DNA of 64,000 bases from Streptococcus xiaochunlingii (GCF_006385805.1 NZ_VFSG01000001.1:558001-622000); one strand, 5' to 3'; shown: positions 1 to 8,882, counted from the first letter of the stretch. The notes: generated by a model not told the origin, from the letters alone. Made by a program: numbers and translations.

Positions 1-842
1 CGTGATTTAGGAGCTTCTACCAAGTGGTCAGCAATCTCCACATCACGGTTTACTGGAGCTGGGTGCATCAAGATGGCTGTGTCTTTCATACGATCATAGC
101 GTTCTTGTGTCAAGCCATGCAAACGATGGTAGTTCTCTTTTGAGAAGAGAGACTCATAATCATGACGCTCGTGTTGCACACGGAGGAACATCATAACATC
201 AACTTCTTCGATCACTTCATCAATCGTCACAAAGGTTCCGTATTCTTCAAATTCCGCACTTCTCCATTCGTCTGGGCCTGCAAAGTAGAGGGTTGCTCCC
301 AAACGTTTCAAGATTTGCATATTTGATTTTGCCACCCGTGAGTGATCCAAGTCACCAGCGATACAAACCTTAAGTCCATCAAAGTGACCAAACTCTTGAT
401 AGATGGTCATCAAGTCTAGTAAACTTTGGCTTGGGTGTTGACCAGATCCATCTCCCCCGTTGACAATAGAGGCTGTGATAGTTGGACTTTCAATCAATTG
501 CTTGTAGTAGTCTACTTCTGGGTGACGGATGACGCAGATATCAACTCCGAGAGCTGACATGGTCAAAATGGTATCGTACAGAGTTTCACCCTTGTTTACA
601 GAGCTCGTTTTCACATCAAAGTCAAGGAGGTCACAACCTAATTTCAACTCAGCCACTTCAAATGCTTTGTGCGTACGTGTTGATGACTCAAAGAAGAGGT
701 TAGCCACGATATGTTGCTCATCATAATGAGCTTTTGCTCCATTTTTAAACTCAATACCACGCTTAATCAAGGCCATAACTTCTTCGTTTGATAAAGCTTC
801 CATTGAGACAAGGTTTTTAAGTGCGATTTGATTTGTAGACAT
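1..842 (-). CDS. pyrB: Aspartate carbamoyltransferase catalytic chain, 3' end cut by window edge
   Basis: Cytosolic enzyme joining carbamoyl phosphate to L-aspartate, the first committed pyrimidine step. The reading frame begins [18 protein letters not shown] and stays open for about 280 codons to the window edge; the family is normally about 305-310 residues, so only the last 25-30 are missing. The carbamoyl-phosphate-binding signature [13 protein letters not shown] lies near residue 50, and the domain-closing HPAPVNRD motif is close to the cut end. A GGAG ribosome site precedes the ATG. It follows pyrR by 93 bases in the same direction, the usual streptococcal order, so it is probably read through from the PyrR-controlled pyr promoter. 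Confidence 0.95.
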   Translation of the reverse strand, partial: MSTNQIALKNLVSMEALSNEEVMALIKRGIEFKNGAKAHYDEQHIVANLFFESSTRTHKAFEVAELKLGCDLLDFDVKTSSVNKGETLYDTILTMSALGVDICVIRHPEVDYYKQLIESPTITASIVNGGDGSGQHPSQSLLDLMTIYQEFGHFDGLKVCIAGDLDHSRVAKSNMQILKRLGATLYFAGPDEWRSAEFEEYGTFVTIDEVIEEVDVMMFLRVQHERHDYESLFSKENYHRLHGLTQERYDRMKDTAILMHPAPVNRDVEIADHLVEAPKS

Positions 843-881
843 GTTGTAACTCCATTCCAAAGATATGCATATGTGAAAACA

Positions 882-912
882 ATACAGGAAGCTTCCTCAG
901 TCACTCCTGTAT
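882..912 (-). terminator. Possible hairpin attenuator between pyrR and pyrB
   Basis: An 8-bp stem (ATACAGGA/TCCTGTAT) with a 15-nt loop is followed on the minus strand by TGTTTTC. It lies in the 93-base gap between pyrR and pyrB. The U-run is weak, and no clear PyrR-binding loop is seen here, so it may only be a processing hairpin. Confidence 0.35.
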
Positions 913-935
913 ATAGCGACGATTTGAAAACTACC

Positions 936-1457
936 TTATTCACTCACCTCGATCAAGATGCGATCTTGACCATCCAGCTCAGTCATCTCGACAATGATTT
1001 CCTCTGATCGACTTGTTGGAATGTTCTTTCCAACATAATCTGGTCGGATCGGTAATTCTCTATGACCACGATCCACTAGGACTGCCAGACTGACACGCGA
1101 TGGACGTCCACGACTGACAAGATTATCGATGGCTGCTCGAATGGTCCGACCTGTATAAAGGACATCATCAATCAGGATGACATCTTTGCCAGTAATATCT
1201 ACTGGTAAAACGGTTGAATCTTCTGTTACTTTGATATCATCACGGAAAGGCTTGGTATCCAATTCACAGACTGGAACTTCTATTTGTTCTAGCTGTGCTA
1301 ACCTTTCTTTGATGCGATTGGCAATGAAAACGCCACGAGTTTTGATCCCTACCAAAACAATTTGGCTCAGATCCTTATTCCGTTCAATGATTTCATAAGT
1401 GATGCGTGTAATCGCTCGCTTCATGGTCAAATCATCAACGACTTCTTTGATCTTCAT
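936..1457 (-). CDS. pyrR: Bifunctional pyr operon attenuator / uracil phosphoribosyltransferase
   Basis: PyrR binds pyr leader RNA when UMP/UTP is high and promotes termination; it also has uracil phosphoribosyltransferase activity. The 173-residue length fits the family. The PRPP-binding loop [14 protein letters not shown] is at about residues 93-106, and the N-terminus ([19 protein letters not shown]) is typical. The start has a strong AGGAGG ribosome site. It is the first gene after a leader holding a PyrR-type loop and an intrinsic terminator, so it is probably autoregulated together with pyrB downstream. Confidence 0.97.
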   Translation of the reverse strand: MKIKEVVDDLTMKRAITRITYEIIERNKDLSQIVLVGIKTRGVFIANRIKERLAQLEQIEVPVCELDTKPFRDDIKVTEDSTVLPVDITGKDVILIDDVLYTGRTIRAAIDNLVSRGRPSRVSLAVLVDRGHRELPIRPDYVGKNIPTSRSEEIIVEMTELDGQDRILIEVSE

Positions 1458-1477
1458 CTTTTCCTCCTAATTGATAG

Positions 1478-1505
1478 AAAAAAGCCTCCCTTTTCAAGGA
1501 GGCTT
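1478..1505 (-). terminator. Intrinsic terminator of the pyr leader
   Basis: On the minus strand a 6-bp GC stem (GCCTCC/GGAGGC, 8-nt loop) is followed by six T, only about 20 bases before the pyrR start. Its position in the leader marks it as the attenuator terminator acted on by PyrR, not an end-of-gene terminator. Confidence 0.85.
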
Positions 1506-1570
1506 CAGAAAAATATCAAGAGATAAGACCTAGAACGCATCTAGTTCACCCCTTATTTTGATCAGACTCC

Positions 1571-1596
1571 TTGCCTGCCTCACGGGACAGGATTAA
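1571..1596 (-). promoter_or_regulatory. PyrR-binding loop in the pyr leader RNA
   Basis: The minus strand reads AATCCTGTCCCGTGAGGCAG here. The TCCCGTGAGGC core matches the known PyrR RNA-binding consensus (ARUCCNGNGAGGYU) except at the edges. It lies between the promoter and the leader terminator, as expected for the anti-antiterminator. Confidence 0.75.
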
Positions 1597-1616
1597 AGGA
1601 CTATTTAATTATCCAT

Positions 1617-1645
1617 ACTATATCACAGTTTATAGTGGGATGCAA
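1617..1645 (-). promoter_or_regulatory. pyr operon promoter
   Basis: On the minus strand, -35 TTGCAT and -10 TATAGT are separated by 17 bases. Transcription would start near 1610, giving a leader of about 150 nt with the PyrR loop and terminator before pyrR. Confidence 0.8.
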
Positions 1646-1700
1646 GAAAAAACTCATTATTTTCTACGAATGTTCGGATTTACATCCACAAATCTTTTAT

Positions 1701-2339
1701 TTAATGATGATCTGTTCCTTTTTTCCCAATCTTCTTCAAGGCAAACAAGCCACATCCAGCTAGTAAATATGCAACAAAGATGATGGTCGCCATCTTAACC
1801 ACATAAAGCCATCCAAAACGATTGACATTGATAAAGAAATAAGGGAAAGGACTGTCTTTGGCACCTGGAACCGGCCATTTAAGGACCAAACCGTTGAGAA
1901 GGGCAAAGACCATATAGAGCAAGGGAAGCAGGGTCCAAGCTAATGGATCCGACTTACGGTATTGTTTCGGTTTATCAATCACCAGGGTGTCAAAGAAGAA
2001 CATCAAGGGAACAATGTAGTGACAGAGGAAGTTTTCCAAGCGGTAAAACTTCTCAGGTGTCGCGATGGGGGCTAGCATAAAGTGGTAGATGACACAGGTG
2101 ATCATGATAGACATGGTGACACCACCTTTTAAACGAAGATAGCCCTGTGTCTGGGTCGAACGACCACGAAGCATGCGCCAGACCATGTCCCCCATAAAGA
2201 ACATGACCAACATGTTGGACAAAATGGTGTAATAGAGCATCATCCCAAAGCCACCATGCTTGGTCAGTTGCAGATAAACGCCGATTACACTCAAGATAAA
2301 CAATAGAAAACGATAGCTAAACAATAGTTTGAATTTCAT
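1701..2339 (-). CDS. Pr6Pr-family integral membrane protein
   Basis: Predicted multispanning membrane protein of 212 residues. Six or seven hydrophobic segments are separated by short charged loops; it opens MKFKLLFSYRFLLFILSVIG and ends in a Lys-rich tail. The pattern (TKHGGFGMMLYYTILSN, HYIVPLMFFFDTLV, YFFINVNRFGW) is that of the Pr6Pr/FAR-17a-like family, whose function in bacteria is not known. A CAGGAG ribosome site sits 7 bases before the ATG. The gene lies between the pyr promoter and structured repeat copy 1, with a small hairpin terminator 12-33 bases upstream of its start, so it probably has its own weak promoter or depends on readthrough. Confidence 0.75.
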   Translation of the reverse strand: MKFKLLFSYRFLLFILSVIGVYLQLTKHGGFGMMLYYTILSNMLVMFFMGDMVWRMLRGRSTQTQGYLRLKGGVTMSIMITCVIYHFMLAPIATPEKFYRLENFLCHYIVPLMFFFDTLVIDKPKQYRKSDPLAWTLLPLLYMVFALLNGLVLKWPVPGAKDSPFPYFFINVNRFGWLYVVKMATIIFVAYLLAGCGLFALKKIGKKGTDHH

Positions 2340-2350
2340 AGTATTCTCCT

Positions 2351-2372
2351 GAAAGAAAAGGGCTAGGCCCTT
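2351..2372 (-). terminator. Hairpin terminator after structured repeat copy 1
   Basis: The minus strand reads AAGGGC-CTA-GCCCTT followed by TTCTTTC. It closes the 3' side of structured repeat copy 1, and lies just upstream of the Pr6Pr gene in the same direction. Confidence 0.6.
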
Positions 2373-2382
2373 CAGTTTAATC

Positions 2383-2522
2383 AGGAACTTTCCTTAAGTG
2401 AAGACGGACGTCAGCGAACTTCTTCGAAGTTCCATGACTTAGTTTTGAACCCAAAGTTTCAAAACTCCCGAGTACTTGAAACAATACTGTTTCAAGTACT
2501 TTTCTCACAGCGGAAAGTTCCT
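2383..2522 (-). repeat. Structured repeat element, copy 1 (candidate ncRNA)
   Basis: 140-nt element with 11-bp inverted ends (AGGAACTTTCC/GGAAAGTTCCT). Read on the minus strand: CTTTCCGCTGTGAG; hairpin P2 (GTACTTGAAAC/GTTTCAAGTAC); CGGGAG; hairpin P3 (AGTTTTGAA/TTCAAAACT); AGTCATG; hairpin P4 (GAACTTC/GAAGTTC); GCTGACGTCCGT; and the closing strand TTCACTTAAGGAAAG. Copies 2 and 3 (27.4 and 29.7 kb) share the frame with covarying stems. Here GTGAG faces TTCAC, keeping pairing through one G-U. It lies between yjdM and the Pr6Pr gene in their transcription direction. Identity unknown. Confidence 0.8.
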
Positions 2523-2582
2523 TATAAACTTAAACAACTCTATTAATTTGTATACTTTATATAGAACTATTTCTTCTTTTCT

Positions 2583-2918
2583 TTAGATCTTCTTCACAAA
2601 TTCTGATTTGAGTTTCATTGCACCAAAGCCATCAATCTTACAATCGATGTTGTGGTCGCCTTCGACGATACGGATGTTTTTCACGCGCGTTCCTTGTTTC
2701 AAATCTTTTGGTGCACCCTTTACTTTCAAGTCTTTGATCAAGGTGACAGTATCGCCATCAGCCAATTTATTTCCATTCGCGTCGATGGCTACAACACCTT
2801 CTTCTTCCACAACTTCAGCTGGGTTCCATTCATAAGCACATTCTGGACAGACCAAGAGCGCACCATCTTCATAGACATATTCCGAATTACATTTTGGACA
2901 GTTTGGTAAGTTATTCAT
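2583..2918 (-). CDS. yjdM: YjdM/PhnA-family zinc-ribbon protein
   Basis: Small soluble protein of 111 residues. An N-terminal zinc ribbon (CPKC near residue 6, CPEC near residue 24, then AYEWN) is followed by the PhnA C-terminal domain ([36 protein letters not shown]). Despite the historical PhnA name this family is not shown to act on phosphonates; its function is open. I chose the ATG of [10 protein letters not shown] because AAGGAG lies 6-7 bases before it; an in-frame upstream ATG adds ten residues without a good site. Structured repeat copy 1 lies downstream. Confidence 0.9.
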   Translation of the reverse strand: MNNLPNCPKCNSEYVYEDGALLVCPECAYEWNPAEVVEEEGVVAIDANGNKLADGDTVTLIKDLKVKGAPKDLKQGTRVKNIRIVEGDHNIDCKIDGFGAMKLKSEFVKKI

Positions 2919-3002
2919 TTCAATCTCCTTATCAAAATTAACTCCCATAGTATACCATGAAAGGGAAATTTTGACAAATTCTGTTTAACTGTAGCATTGT
3001 CA

Positions 3003-3027
3003 ATAAAAGAAGAGGCAACTTGGCCTC
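3003..3027 (-). terminator. Terminator of the thioesterase-HAD pair
   Basis: On the minus strand GAGGCcaagttGCCTC is followed by TTCTTTTATT, directly after the HAD hydrolase stop codon. Confidence 0.8.
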
Positions 3028-3798
3028 CTAAAATTGATGACCACCTTTATCTTCTTGCAATTCCTGAATGTCTTGAATCACGCGCACGCCTGCTTGACTC
3101 CTATTCTGTAATTCTTCGTCCGAGTAGGGGAAGGTATTGATCAAGATACTTTGCATGCCGATGCTTTTCGCTACAGCCACATCTGTAGTGAAGTCATTCC
3201 CTACCATGACCGTTTTATCCGGATTCAACTGGTGGTCTTTGATGACTTTCATGAGAAATTCGCGCTGAGGTTTGCGAATCCCTGCATCAGACGACAGATA
3301 AATGTCGTGGAAAATCTCTCTCAAGCCAACCAAATCAATCTCTGGGTTGGTAAAGTCCGCTTGCGCATTGGATAAGAGATAGATCCGACACCCCGCAGCT
3401 TTCATATCTTCTAAGACTTCTTTCGTGTGCGGATAGAGCTCCAATCGTTTGCGAGAGAGGACACGGAAGGTCCGAGCAATCAAGCGTCCCCACTCTTTGA
3501 GATGATGAACACTGGCTCCTGTTGGAAGACTCTCTAGATAGAGTTGAACGAAAATAACGGTCAAGTCAATCTCCGGATATGTAACCTGTTTTTCCTGAGC
3601 GATACTTTGCTCAGCTTGCTTCACCAACTCCTTATAGCGGACTTGCAAACTTTCCCCTGTATAATGAGCTCCATAGGATTGGTAGATCTGGGCCATGGTC
3701 TCCCACAAGACTGGAGTCGACTCATCGGTTTCGATATCGACCAAGGTTCCATAAAAATCAAAAATATAGTTTTTAAATGCGTACTTTTGCTGATTCAT
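3028..3798 (-). CDS. HAD-superfamily hydrolase (subfamily IA, haloacid-dehalogenase-like motif)
   Basis: Cytosolic HAD hydrolase of 256 residues; substrate unknown. Motif I is FDFYGTLVD with the nucleophile Asp14. Motif II is the Ser of LLSNA, and motif III/IV is KPQREF...MVGNDFTTDVAVAKSIGM. The residue two after the nucleophile is Tyr, not the Asp general acid of typical phosphatases. DxYGTL occurs in L-2-haloacid dehalogenases and relatives, so phosphatase activity should not be assumed. The start has a GGGAGAAAG site. Its first 26 bases overlap the end of the upstream thioesterase gene, indicating translational coupling in one operon. Confidence 0.85.
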   Translation of the reverse strand: MNQQKYAFKNYIFDFYGTLVDIETDESTPVLWETMAQIYQSYGAHYTGESLQVRYKELVKQAEQSIAQEKQVTYPEIDLTVIFVQLYLESLPTGASVHHLKEWGRLIARTFRVLSRKRLELYPHTKEVLEDMKAAGCRIYLLSNAQADFTNPEIDLVGLREIFHDIYLSSDAGIRKPQREFLMKVIKDHQLNPDKTVMVGNDFTTDVAVAKSIGMQSILINTFPYSDEELQNRSQAGVRVIQDIQELQEDKGGHQF

Positions 3799-4177
3799 CT
3801 CTTTCTCCCGTTACAAACATGGTAAAGGTCGCCTTACAGACATTGGCACCTTCCTGATTGGTAATATCGACATCGACAACTCGAGTAGTCCGCCCACTGT
3901 GGACACATTCCCCGTGAATCGTTAGGATATCTCCTAGACGCCCTGCTTTCAAGTAATTGATGGAAGACTGCAAGGTCACACCATCTACTCCCTGTGAAAT
4001 AACCACCAAGCCACTGATCTGGTCACACAGGGTAAAGAGATAGCCTCCATGTGCATTTCCATAATAATTAAGTGACGATTCGACCACCTTAGTTGTCACA
4101 ATGACATGGCCATCTCTCATAGTTTCGATCTCGTAATTTTCAAATGCTGCAATGGCATCAAAGTGAAAATCCTTCAT
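3773..4177 (-). CDS. PaaI-family hotdog-fold thioesterase
   Basis: Predicted acyl-CoA thioesterase of 134 residues with the single hotdog fold. The hotdog helix motif YYGNAHGGYLFTLCDQISGL is at about residues 38-57, where the Asn/His-Gly-Gly and following Asp are the usual active-site and CoA-binding positions. A C-terminal strand (VVDVDITNQEGANVCKATFTMFV) completes the fold. A GGGGGAT sequence 13-14 bases upstream serves as ribosome site. The gene overlaps the HAD hydrolase downstream, but the acyl substrate cannot be deduced. Confidence 0.85.
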   Translation of the reverse strand: MKDFHFDAIAAFENYEIETMRDGHVIVTTKVVESSLNYYGNAHGGYLFTLCDQISGLVVISQGVDGVTLQSSINYLKAGRLGDILTIHGECVHSGRTTRVVDVDITNQEGANVCKATFTMFVTGERDESAKVRI

Positions 4178-4255
4178 AATAAATTCTCATCCCCCTAGAT
4201 CAGGTATTCCTAAACCCTTCCATCATACTACTTTTTTCCACTTCTTACAAGAATA

Positions 4256-4281
4256 AGAAAAGAGCTGGTCTACCCAACTCC
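4256..4281 (-). terminator. Terminator after Nudix gene
   Basis: GAGtTGGgtagaCCAgCTC followed by TTTTCTT on the minus strand, immediately after the Nudix stop codon. Confidence 0.75.
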
Positions 4282-4749
4282 TTAATAGCGAAATTTTTCC
4301 CAATCATCGTCTGTCCGTTTACGATAATAGTACTCAGACAAGTCCGGGTCTTCCATCACTTCCAGCAGAGGAAGCATATCGTAGGATAAGTCCAACTGAT
4401 CTAATTGGTCTTTCTCAACCCAAGAAACTTCTCCTTCTTCAGATGATCTGAGCTTGCCTGTGAATTCTGTCGCTTTGTAGCAAAAGACAATATAGCGGCC
4501 TCCCTCGTCTAGTGACCAATCTTTGACTGCGACGAGTTTTGGATCTGCAATTGTCAGTCCTGTCTCTTCGTAGATTTCACGAATGACGGATTCTACAAGG
4601 CTTTCTCCTTCTTCGATATGGCCACCTGGAAAAGCATAGCCAGCCCAGTGAGTCTTTTCAGGTGAGCGGTATTGGAGGACTACTTTCCCATTTTCAAGAT
4701 CTTCGACCATGCAAAGATTGCACAGTATAGTAGGCGTTGTACGTGACAT
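4282..4749 (-). CDS. Nudix hydrolase (MutT/8-oxo-dGTPase-like)
   Basis: Nudix pyrophosphohydrolase of 155 residues. The complete Nudix box GGHIEEGESLVESVIREIYEETGL fits GX5EX7REUXEEXGU, at about residues 41-64. The N-terminus (MSRTTPTILCNLCMVEDLENGKVVLQYR) forms the usual first strands. The likely role is sanitising oxidised nucleotides or another nucleoside diphosphate-X, but the exact substrate is not readable. A paralogue at 48.6-49.0 kb shares the C-terminal SSEEGEVxW and DLSEYYY/FFY segments but is frameshifted, so this is the intact copy. AAAGGAA precedes the ATG. Confidence 0.9.
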   Translation of the reverse strand: MSRTTPTILCNLCMVEDLENGKVVLQYRSPEKTHWAGYAFPGGHIEEGESLVESVIREIYEETGLTIADPKLVAVKDWSLDEGGRYIVFCYKATEFTGKLRSSEEGEVSWVEKDQLDQLDLSYDMLPLLEVMEDPDLSEYYYRKRTDDDWEKFRY

Positions 4750-4775
4750 ATTTTTCCTTTCTATGATATTGACAA

Positions 4776-5210
4776 TTAATCAATATAAACTTTTTTCTTT
4801 ATCTCTTTTTTCATGACAAAGGGATTTACTAGCTCATGGTATTCATCGAAGGCATCTAAAAGGGAGCCTCTTTGAAAGACAATTGACTTCTCTTTTAAAT
4901 AATATTCCGAGTGTATCGTTACTGAACCATGACCATCAAAACTAAAGAAAAACACAATGAATAATACTAGGATCAGGCTAGCAAAGAAACTAAACAGTAG
5001 CCCCACTACATTCTTCCAATTGACTGCGTGAGTTAGATAAAAGCGATACCAGATGTGACAAAAAATCGTCACTGCTCCTAGATACAACCAAGGGTTCCAC
5101 AGGAGCGGAGTAAAGGCGTAACCATAGAAGCCTAATATGAAGTTAGCAATAACAAAAAGTAAAAGAATTAGATACAGGATCCTAAACAGATTCAAATGCT
5201 TTCTCATCAT
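4776..5210 (-). CDS. Small membrane protein, unknown function
   Basis: 144 residues, not recognised. Three hydrophobic spans (about residues 8-30, 36-54 and 64-92) are followed by a polar, probably extracellular, C-terminal half (GHGSVTIHSEYYLKEKSIV...). Two adjacent ATG codons follow GGAGAGG, and the first was taken. The next gene upstream in the same direction is another small membrane protein, so the two may be co-transcribed. Confidence 0.6.
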   Translation of the reverse strand: MMRKHLNLFRILYLILLLFVIANFILGFYGYAFTPLLWNPWLYLGAVTIFCHIWYRFYLTHAVNWKNVVGLLFSFFASLILVLFIVFFFSFDGHGSVTIHSEYYLKEKSIVFQRGSLLDAFDEYHELVNPFVMKKEIKKKVYID

Positions 5211-5269
5211 TGACCTCTCCTATGTAAACATTGGTTTGAGTTTAAGATAAAACGAATAGCGTGCTCCCC

Positions 5270-5623
5270 TTAAATAATAATCAACAGAATATGGACTGCT
5301 AACCGTAGCCAATGATCAATCAGAGGCGTATCCGGATCACTATTTTTACTATCTAAGAATAGACTGAGCGATAATAAAAGTAAAGCAAGGGCAATGACTA
5401 TTTTCAGAGACAGCATCATACCACCAATAGCAAGAGCAGCTAGAAAGCCAAAAAATGGCAACGGGCTAAATAAAAATGACAAAAAACTGAAATAGAGCAT
5501 AAACGAGGAGAGTATCAATAAGCCGTAAACAATCAACTTAGTGAAAATTGAGACTCTTTTACCTTCATTTTTCATTTTTGATAGTGAATAAATGACATAG
5601 ATCATATAGATAAAAAGTAGCAT
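5270..5623 (-). CDS. Small membrane protein, unknown function
   Basis: 117 residues with four hydrophobic segments and short basic loops (LSKMKNEGKRVSIFTK); not recognised. AGGAATGA precedes the ATG. It is 60 bases upstream of another small membrane protein read in the same direction, which suggests a two-gene unit. There are no motifs that allow a functional call. Confidence 0.55.
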   Translation of the reverse strand: MLLFIYMIYVIYSLSKMKNEGKRVSIFTKLIVYGLLILSSFMLYFSFLSFLFSPLPFFGFLAALAIGGMMLSLKIVIALALLLLSLSLFLDSKNSDPDTPLIDHWLRLAVHILLIII

Positions 5624-5726
5624 ATTGAATCATTCCTATGTTTTATAGATTATGTTAATAGTTTAACCAAAAGCCAATCAAAATACAACTAAAGACACTA
5701 ACTTATCAGTAGTCTCCTGTCTCTGA

Positions 5727-6350
5727 TCAAAGTTTCTTGACTTCTGCTGCTACCTTTCGGAGATGCTGTTCCCGCATGCTAGCGGTGTTCACATCCCGGC
5801 CGACTTCACCCAAGATGCAGACACGCTTTGTTTTAATCCCACAATGGTTCAAGACCGCATTCTTCAAGACAGAGATACCATAACTATCTGGAATGTTGAG
5901 AGGGCCTGAAAAGATTTTGTACCACCAAGTAGGCGCCATGGAGGTCGCATAAATACTGGCTGTTTTTCCTTTGAGTAACTTCTTAAATTGCTTGCCTCTC
6001 AGGTAATTCCAGATAAAGCTTCCCTGGTCATTGGCCGAGTAGGCAATCCCAGGTGTGAAGACCCGATCAATCCAACCTTTCATGAGGCTCGGCATACTAC
6101 TCCACCAGATAGGATAGACAAAGATCAGGTGATCCGCCCACTGGATTAATTCCTGAGAACGAAGGATAAAGGGATCTTCCTCCATCCGCTTTCGATAGCC
6201 GTAGCGAAGGACCGGATCAAAGTCCTCTTCATTGAGACTGATCACTTTAAGCTCGTGGTGATTTGAGTCAATAGTTTCGACAATGGTTTGAAAAATAGCC
6301 TGACAGTAACTTTCCTTATCTGGATGCCCATTGATGACTAGAATTTTCAT
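5727..6350 (-). CDS. NAD(P)H-dependent flavin oxidoreductase (flavodoxin-like fold)
   Basis: 207-residue cytosolic oxidoreductase of the NQO1/MdaB/YwrO group. The N-terminal FMN/FAD phosphate loop is MKILVINGHPDKESYCQ. The family motif HLIFVYPIWWSSMPSLMKGWIDRVFTPG is at about residues 73-100, and a GIxxxKN segment follows. These enzymes reduce quinones or related electrophiles with NAD(P)H, but the physiological substrate is unknown. AAGGAGGG lies 8 bases before the ATG. It starts only 13 bases after uvrB ends, so it is probably transcribed with uvrB. Confidence 0.85.
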   Translation of the reverse strand: MKILVINGHPDKESYCQAIFQTIVETIDSNHHELKVISLNEEDFDPVLRYGYRKRMEEDPFILRSQELIQWADHLIFVYPIWWSSMPSLMKGWIDRVFTPGIAYSANDQGSFIWNYLRGKQFKKLLKGKTASIYATSMAPTWWYKIFSGPLNIPDSYGISVLKNAVLNHCGIKTKRVCILGEVGRDVNTASMREQHLRKVAAEVKKL

Positions 6351-6363
6351 ACTTTCCCTCCTT

Positions 6364-8352
6364 TTAATCCAACGCCTTGACTTCCAACATCATATCGCGG
6401 ATTTGCGCTGCTAACTCAAAGTCAAGCACTTCGACGGCTTCTTGCATTTGTCCTTGCAGTTTCTTGACCAGTTCCTTGCGCTCTTGGCGGTTGAGACTAG
6501 TGATATCCACTTCCTTGTCCTCTTCCTTGGCCACCGCCTTGGTAACAGAGATCAGGTCACGGATTTCCTTCTTAATGGTTTGTGGCACAATGCCATGCTC
6601 TTCATTATAGGCCATTTGAATCTGACGACGACGGGCTGTTTCATCGATGGCTTTTTGCATAGACTGGGTCATGGTGTCCGCATACATGATGACGTGACCC
6701 TCGCTATTACGAGCAGCACGACCAATGGTCTGGATCAGCCCCCGTTCGTTACGGAGGAAACCTTCCTTATCCGCGTCGAGAATGGCAACTAGACTCACTT
6801 CCGGTACGTCAATCCCTTCCCGAAGGAGGTTGATTCCGACCAAGACATCAAAGACACCCAAACGCAAATCTCGAATAATCTCCGTCCGCTCCAAGGTCTT
6901 AATATCCGAGTGCATGTATTTGACCTTGACCCCCATTTCCTTGAAATAGTCGGTCAAGTCTTCAGCCATCTTCTTGGTCAAGGTGGTGACAAAGGTCCGC
7001 TCACCACGTTCTACACGCGCATTGATCTCACCCAAGAGATCGTCCATTTGTCCCATAGTCGGACGCACTTCGACCTCAGGATCGAGTAGACCTGTCGGAC
7101 GAATGATCTGCTCAATGACAGTATCCGTTTGCTCCATCTCATAGTCGCCTGGTGTCGCAGACACATAGACAATCTGGTGGACATGGCTTTCAAACTCCTC
7201 CCGACGCAGTGGACGGTTGTCCAAGGCCGACGGCAAACGGAAGCCATAGTTGACCAACATCTCCTTGCGTGAGCGGTCACCATTGTACATACCCTTGATT
7301 TGTCCCATGGTCATGTGGCTTTCATCGATCATGATGAGGAAATCTTCTGGGAAGAAGTCAAGAAGGGTGTAGGGTGGCTCTCCTTCACTCCGTCCGTCCA
7401 TATGACGAGAGTAGTTTTCCACCCCATTAGTGTAGCCCATCTCTCGCAACATTTCGATGTCATACTCTGTCCGTTGTTTCAAGCGTTGGGCTTCCAAGAG
7501 CTTACCTTCTTTTTCAAAGACTTTTAACTGCTCTTCTAGTTCCGCCTGAATCTTGGCGATGGCCACTTCCATATGGTCATCATTGGTCACGAAGTGAGTG
7601 GCTGGGAAAATTGCCAAGTGGTCCACATTTCCCAGAACCTGGCCTGTCAAAGCTTCAATCTCCCGAATCCGCTCAATCTCGTCCCCGAAAAACTCCACCC
7701 GGAAGGCATGTTCATCACGCGAAGCTGGGAAAATCTCTACCACATCTCCACGAACACGGAATTTCCCCCGTTGAAAGTCGATGTCATTGCGCTCAAACTG
7801 GATGTCCACCAGGTCATTGAGCAGTTTATCACGAGAAATCTCCAGACCTGGACGCAGGCTCACCACGCTATCGGCATATTCCTTCGGCGAACCCAAACCG
7901 TAAATACATGAAACAGATGCGACAACGATGACATCGTTACGCTCTAACAAAGCTGAGGTTGCTGAGTGACGTAGTTTATCAATCTCATCATTGACCGAGC
8001 TATCCTTTTCGATGTAGGTATCGCTAGATGGCACATAAGCCTCAGGCTGATAATAATCATAGTAGGAAACAAAATACTCGACAGCATTTTCAGGAAAAAA
8101 TTCCTTGAACTCTCCATAGAGCTGCCCTGCTAGTGTCTTATTGTGGGCGATGACCAAGGTCGGTTTATTGACTTGGGCAATGACCTGGCTCATGGTATAG
8201 GTCTTCCCCGTACCAGTCGCTCCCATCAGGATTTGCGCCTTCTCACCACCCTCGATGTTATCCACCAACTGTTCAATGGCCTGCGGTTGATCCCCAGACG
8301 GTTGGTATTTCGATACTAGTTTAAATTTGTTATCTGTAATTCGATTAATCAT
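6364..8352 (-). CDS. uvrB: Excinuclease ABC subunit B
   Basis: Damage-verification subunit of the UvrABC nucleotide-excision repair complex; 662 residues, full family length. Walker A GATGTGKT is at residues 44-51. The [20 protein letters not shown] beta-hairpin, which inserts between DNA strands, is near residue 95. The DESH box and the helicase motif [19 protein letters not shown] follow, and a C-terminal UVR domain for UvrC binding closes the protein ([22 protein letters not shown]). AAAGGAAG precedes the ATG. No SOS box was identified upstream by eye. Confidence 0.98.
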   Translation of the reverse strand: MINRITDNKFKLVSKYQPSGDQPQAIEQLVDNIEGGEKAQILMGATGTGKTYTMSQVIAQVNKPTLVIAHNKTLAGQLYGEFKEFFPENAVEYFVSYYDYYQPEAYVPSSDTYIEKDSSVNDEIDKLRHSATSALLERNDVIVVASVSCIYGLGSPKEYADSVVSLRPGLEISRDKLLNDLVDIQFERNDIDFQRGKFRVRGDVVEIFPASRDEHAFRVEFFGDEIERIREIEALTGQVLGNVDHLAIFPATHFVTNDDHMEVAIAKIQAELEEQLKVFEKEGKLLEAQRLKQRTEYDIEMLREMGYTNGVENYSRHMDGRSEGEPPYTLLDFFPEDFLIMIDESHMTMGQIKGMYNGDRSRKEMLVNYGFRLPSALDNRPLRREEFESHVHQIVYVSATPGDYEMEQTDTVIEQIIRPTGLLDPEVEVRPTMGQMDDLLGEINARVERGERTFVTTLTKKMAEDLTDYFKEMGVKVKYMHSDIKTLERTEIIRDLRLGVFDVLVGINLLREGIDVPEVSLVAILDADKEGFLRNERGLIQTIGRAARNSEGHVIMYADTMTQSMQKAIDETARRRQIQMAYNEEHGIVPQTIKKEIRDLISVTKAVAKEEDKEVDITSLNRQERKELVKKLQGQMQEAVEVLDFELAAQIRDMMLEVKALD

Positions 8353-8436
8353 ACTTTCTTCCTTTGATTATACTTCCCTTATTTTACCATAATAGATGAT
8401 ATTTCTCTGACTTTTGAAGAGAGGAACCTTGTACAG

Positions 8437-8464
8437 AAAAAAGACAGGCTCAAGAACCTGTCTT
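8437..8464 (-). terminator. Terminator in left direct-repeat copy
   Basis: GACAGGTTCTTGAGCCTGTC followed by six T on the minus strand. The identical stem lies at 12033..12052. Confidence 0.8.
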
Positions 8465-8485
8465 CGTATGCATCATTATTACCTT

Positions 8486-8535
8486 TCAGTGATTTCCCAC
8501 TTGTTCAGTAACAACTTTTGCTCTTCTTTCCCCTG
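8486..8535 (-). pseudogene. 3' fragment of a CPBP protease gene
   Basis: The minus strand encodes GERRAKVVTEQVGNH followed by a stop. This closely matches the C-terminus of the intact CPBP protease at 12.1-13.0 kb (GERKERVVTEQVRNG, then stop). Only the last 15 or so codons are present, so it is a scar of the duplication that bounds the inserted island. Confidence 0.75.
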
Positions 8536-8545
8536 AGTGTTATAA

Positions 8546-8854
8546 AGATATTTAGAATTGTTGAATTATCGATAGAGTTGTCACAATTATAGAATCAAAA
8601 TTTTCGCGTATTTTTTAGTTATCGCTTCCTCCACCTCTTTCTTTTGATATATATATTCAAATCTCTACTTTTTTATCACTTTCATTCTTCTTTAAACTAG
8701 TAATCCTTCTAGCTTACATATTTAAGAAAGCTAATTCCTGGATAAAATGATGTTAGTCTACCTACGATAAAACGCATAATATCAATATTTTTGCGATTCT
8801 TGATATTATGTGTGTTCTGCTTTTCAAGACATTTTGTACAGACTTATCAAAACA
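8546..8854. other. AT-rich gene-free stretch with strong hairpins
   Basis: No supported gene. A perfect 11-bp stem (CATAATATCAA/TTGATATTATG, 8775..8810) lies here. About 46 codons are open across it on the minus strand, including MRFIVGRLTSFYPGISFLKY, with no start signal I trust. It could be decayed coding sequence of the lantibiotic island. Confidence 0.4.
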
Positions 8855-8882
8855 TTTTTATGTTGGATATCCAACATAAAAA
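8855..8882. terminator. Perfect palindromic terminator after the NisI-like gene
   Basis: A 28-base perfect palindrome with T-rich and A-rich ends (arms TTTTTATGTTGGAT/ATCCAACATAAAAA) directly abuts the lipoprotein stop codon. It should terminate transcripts from both sides. Confidence 0.75.

Larger units (their letters stand above)
8393..8543. repeat. Left copy of direct repeat flanking the lantibiotic-immunity insertion
   Basis: About 150 bases match 11988..12133 in the same orientation, including CTTTTGAAGAGAGGA, a shared GACAGG...CCTGTC terminator, and the last codons of a CPBP protease gene. The right copy is the functional 3' end of the CPBP gene; this left copy is a duplicated remnant. 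Everything between the copies is AT-rich foreign-looking DNA. Confidence 0.8.
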
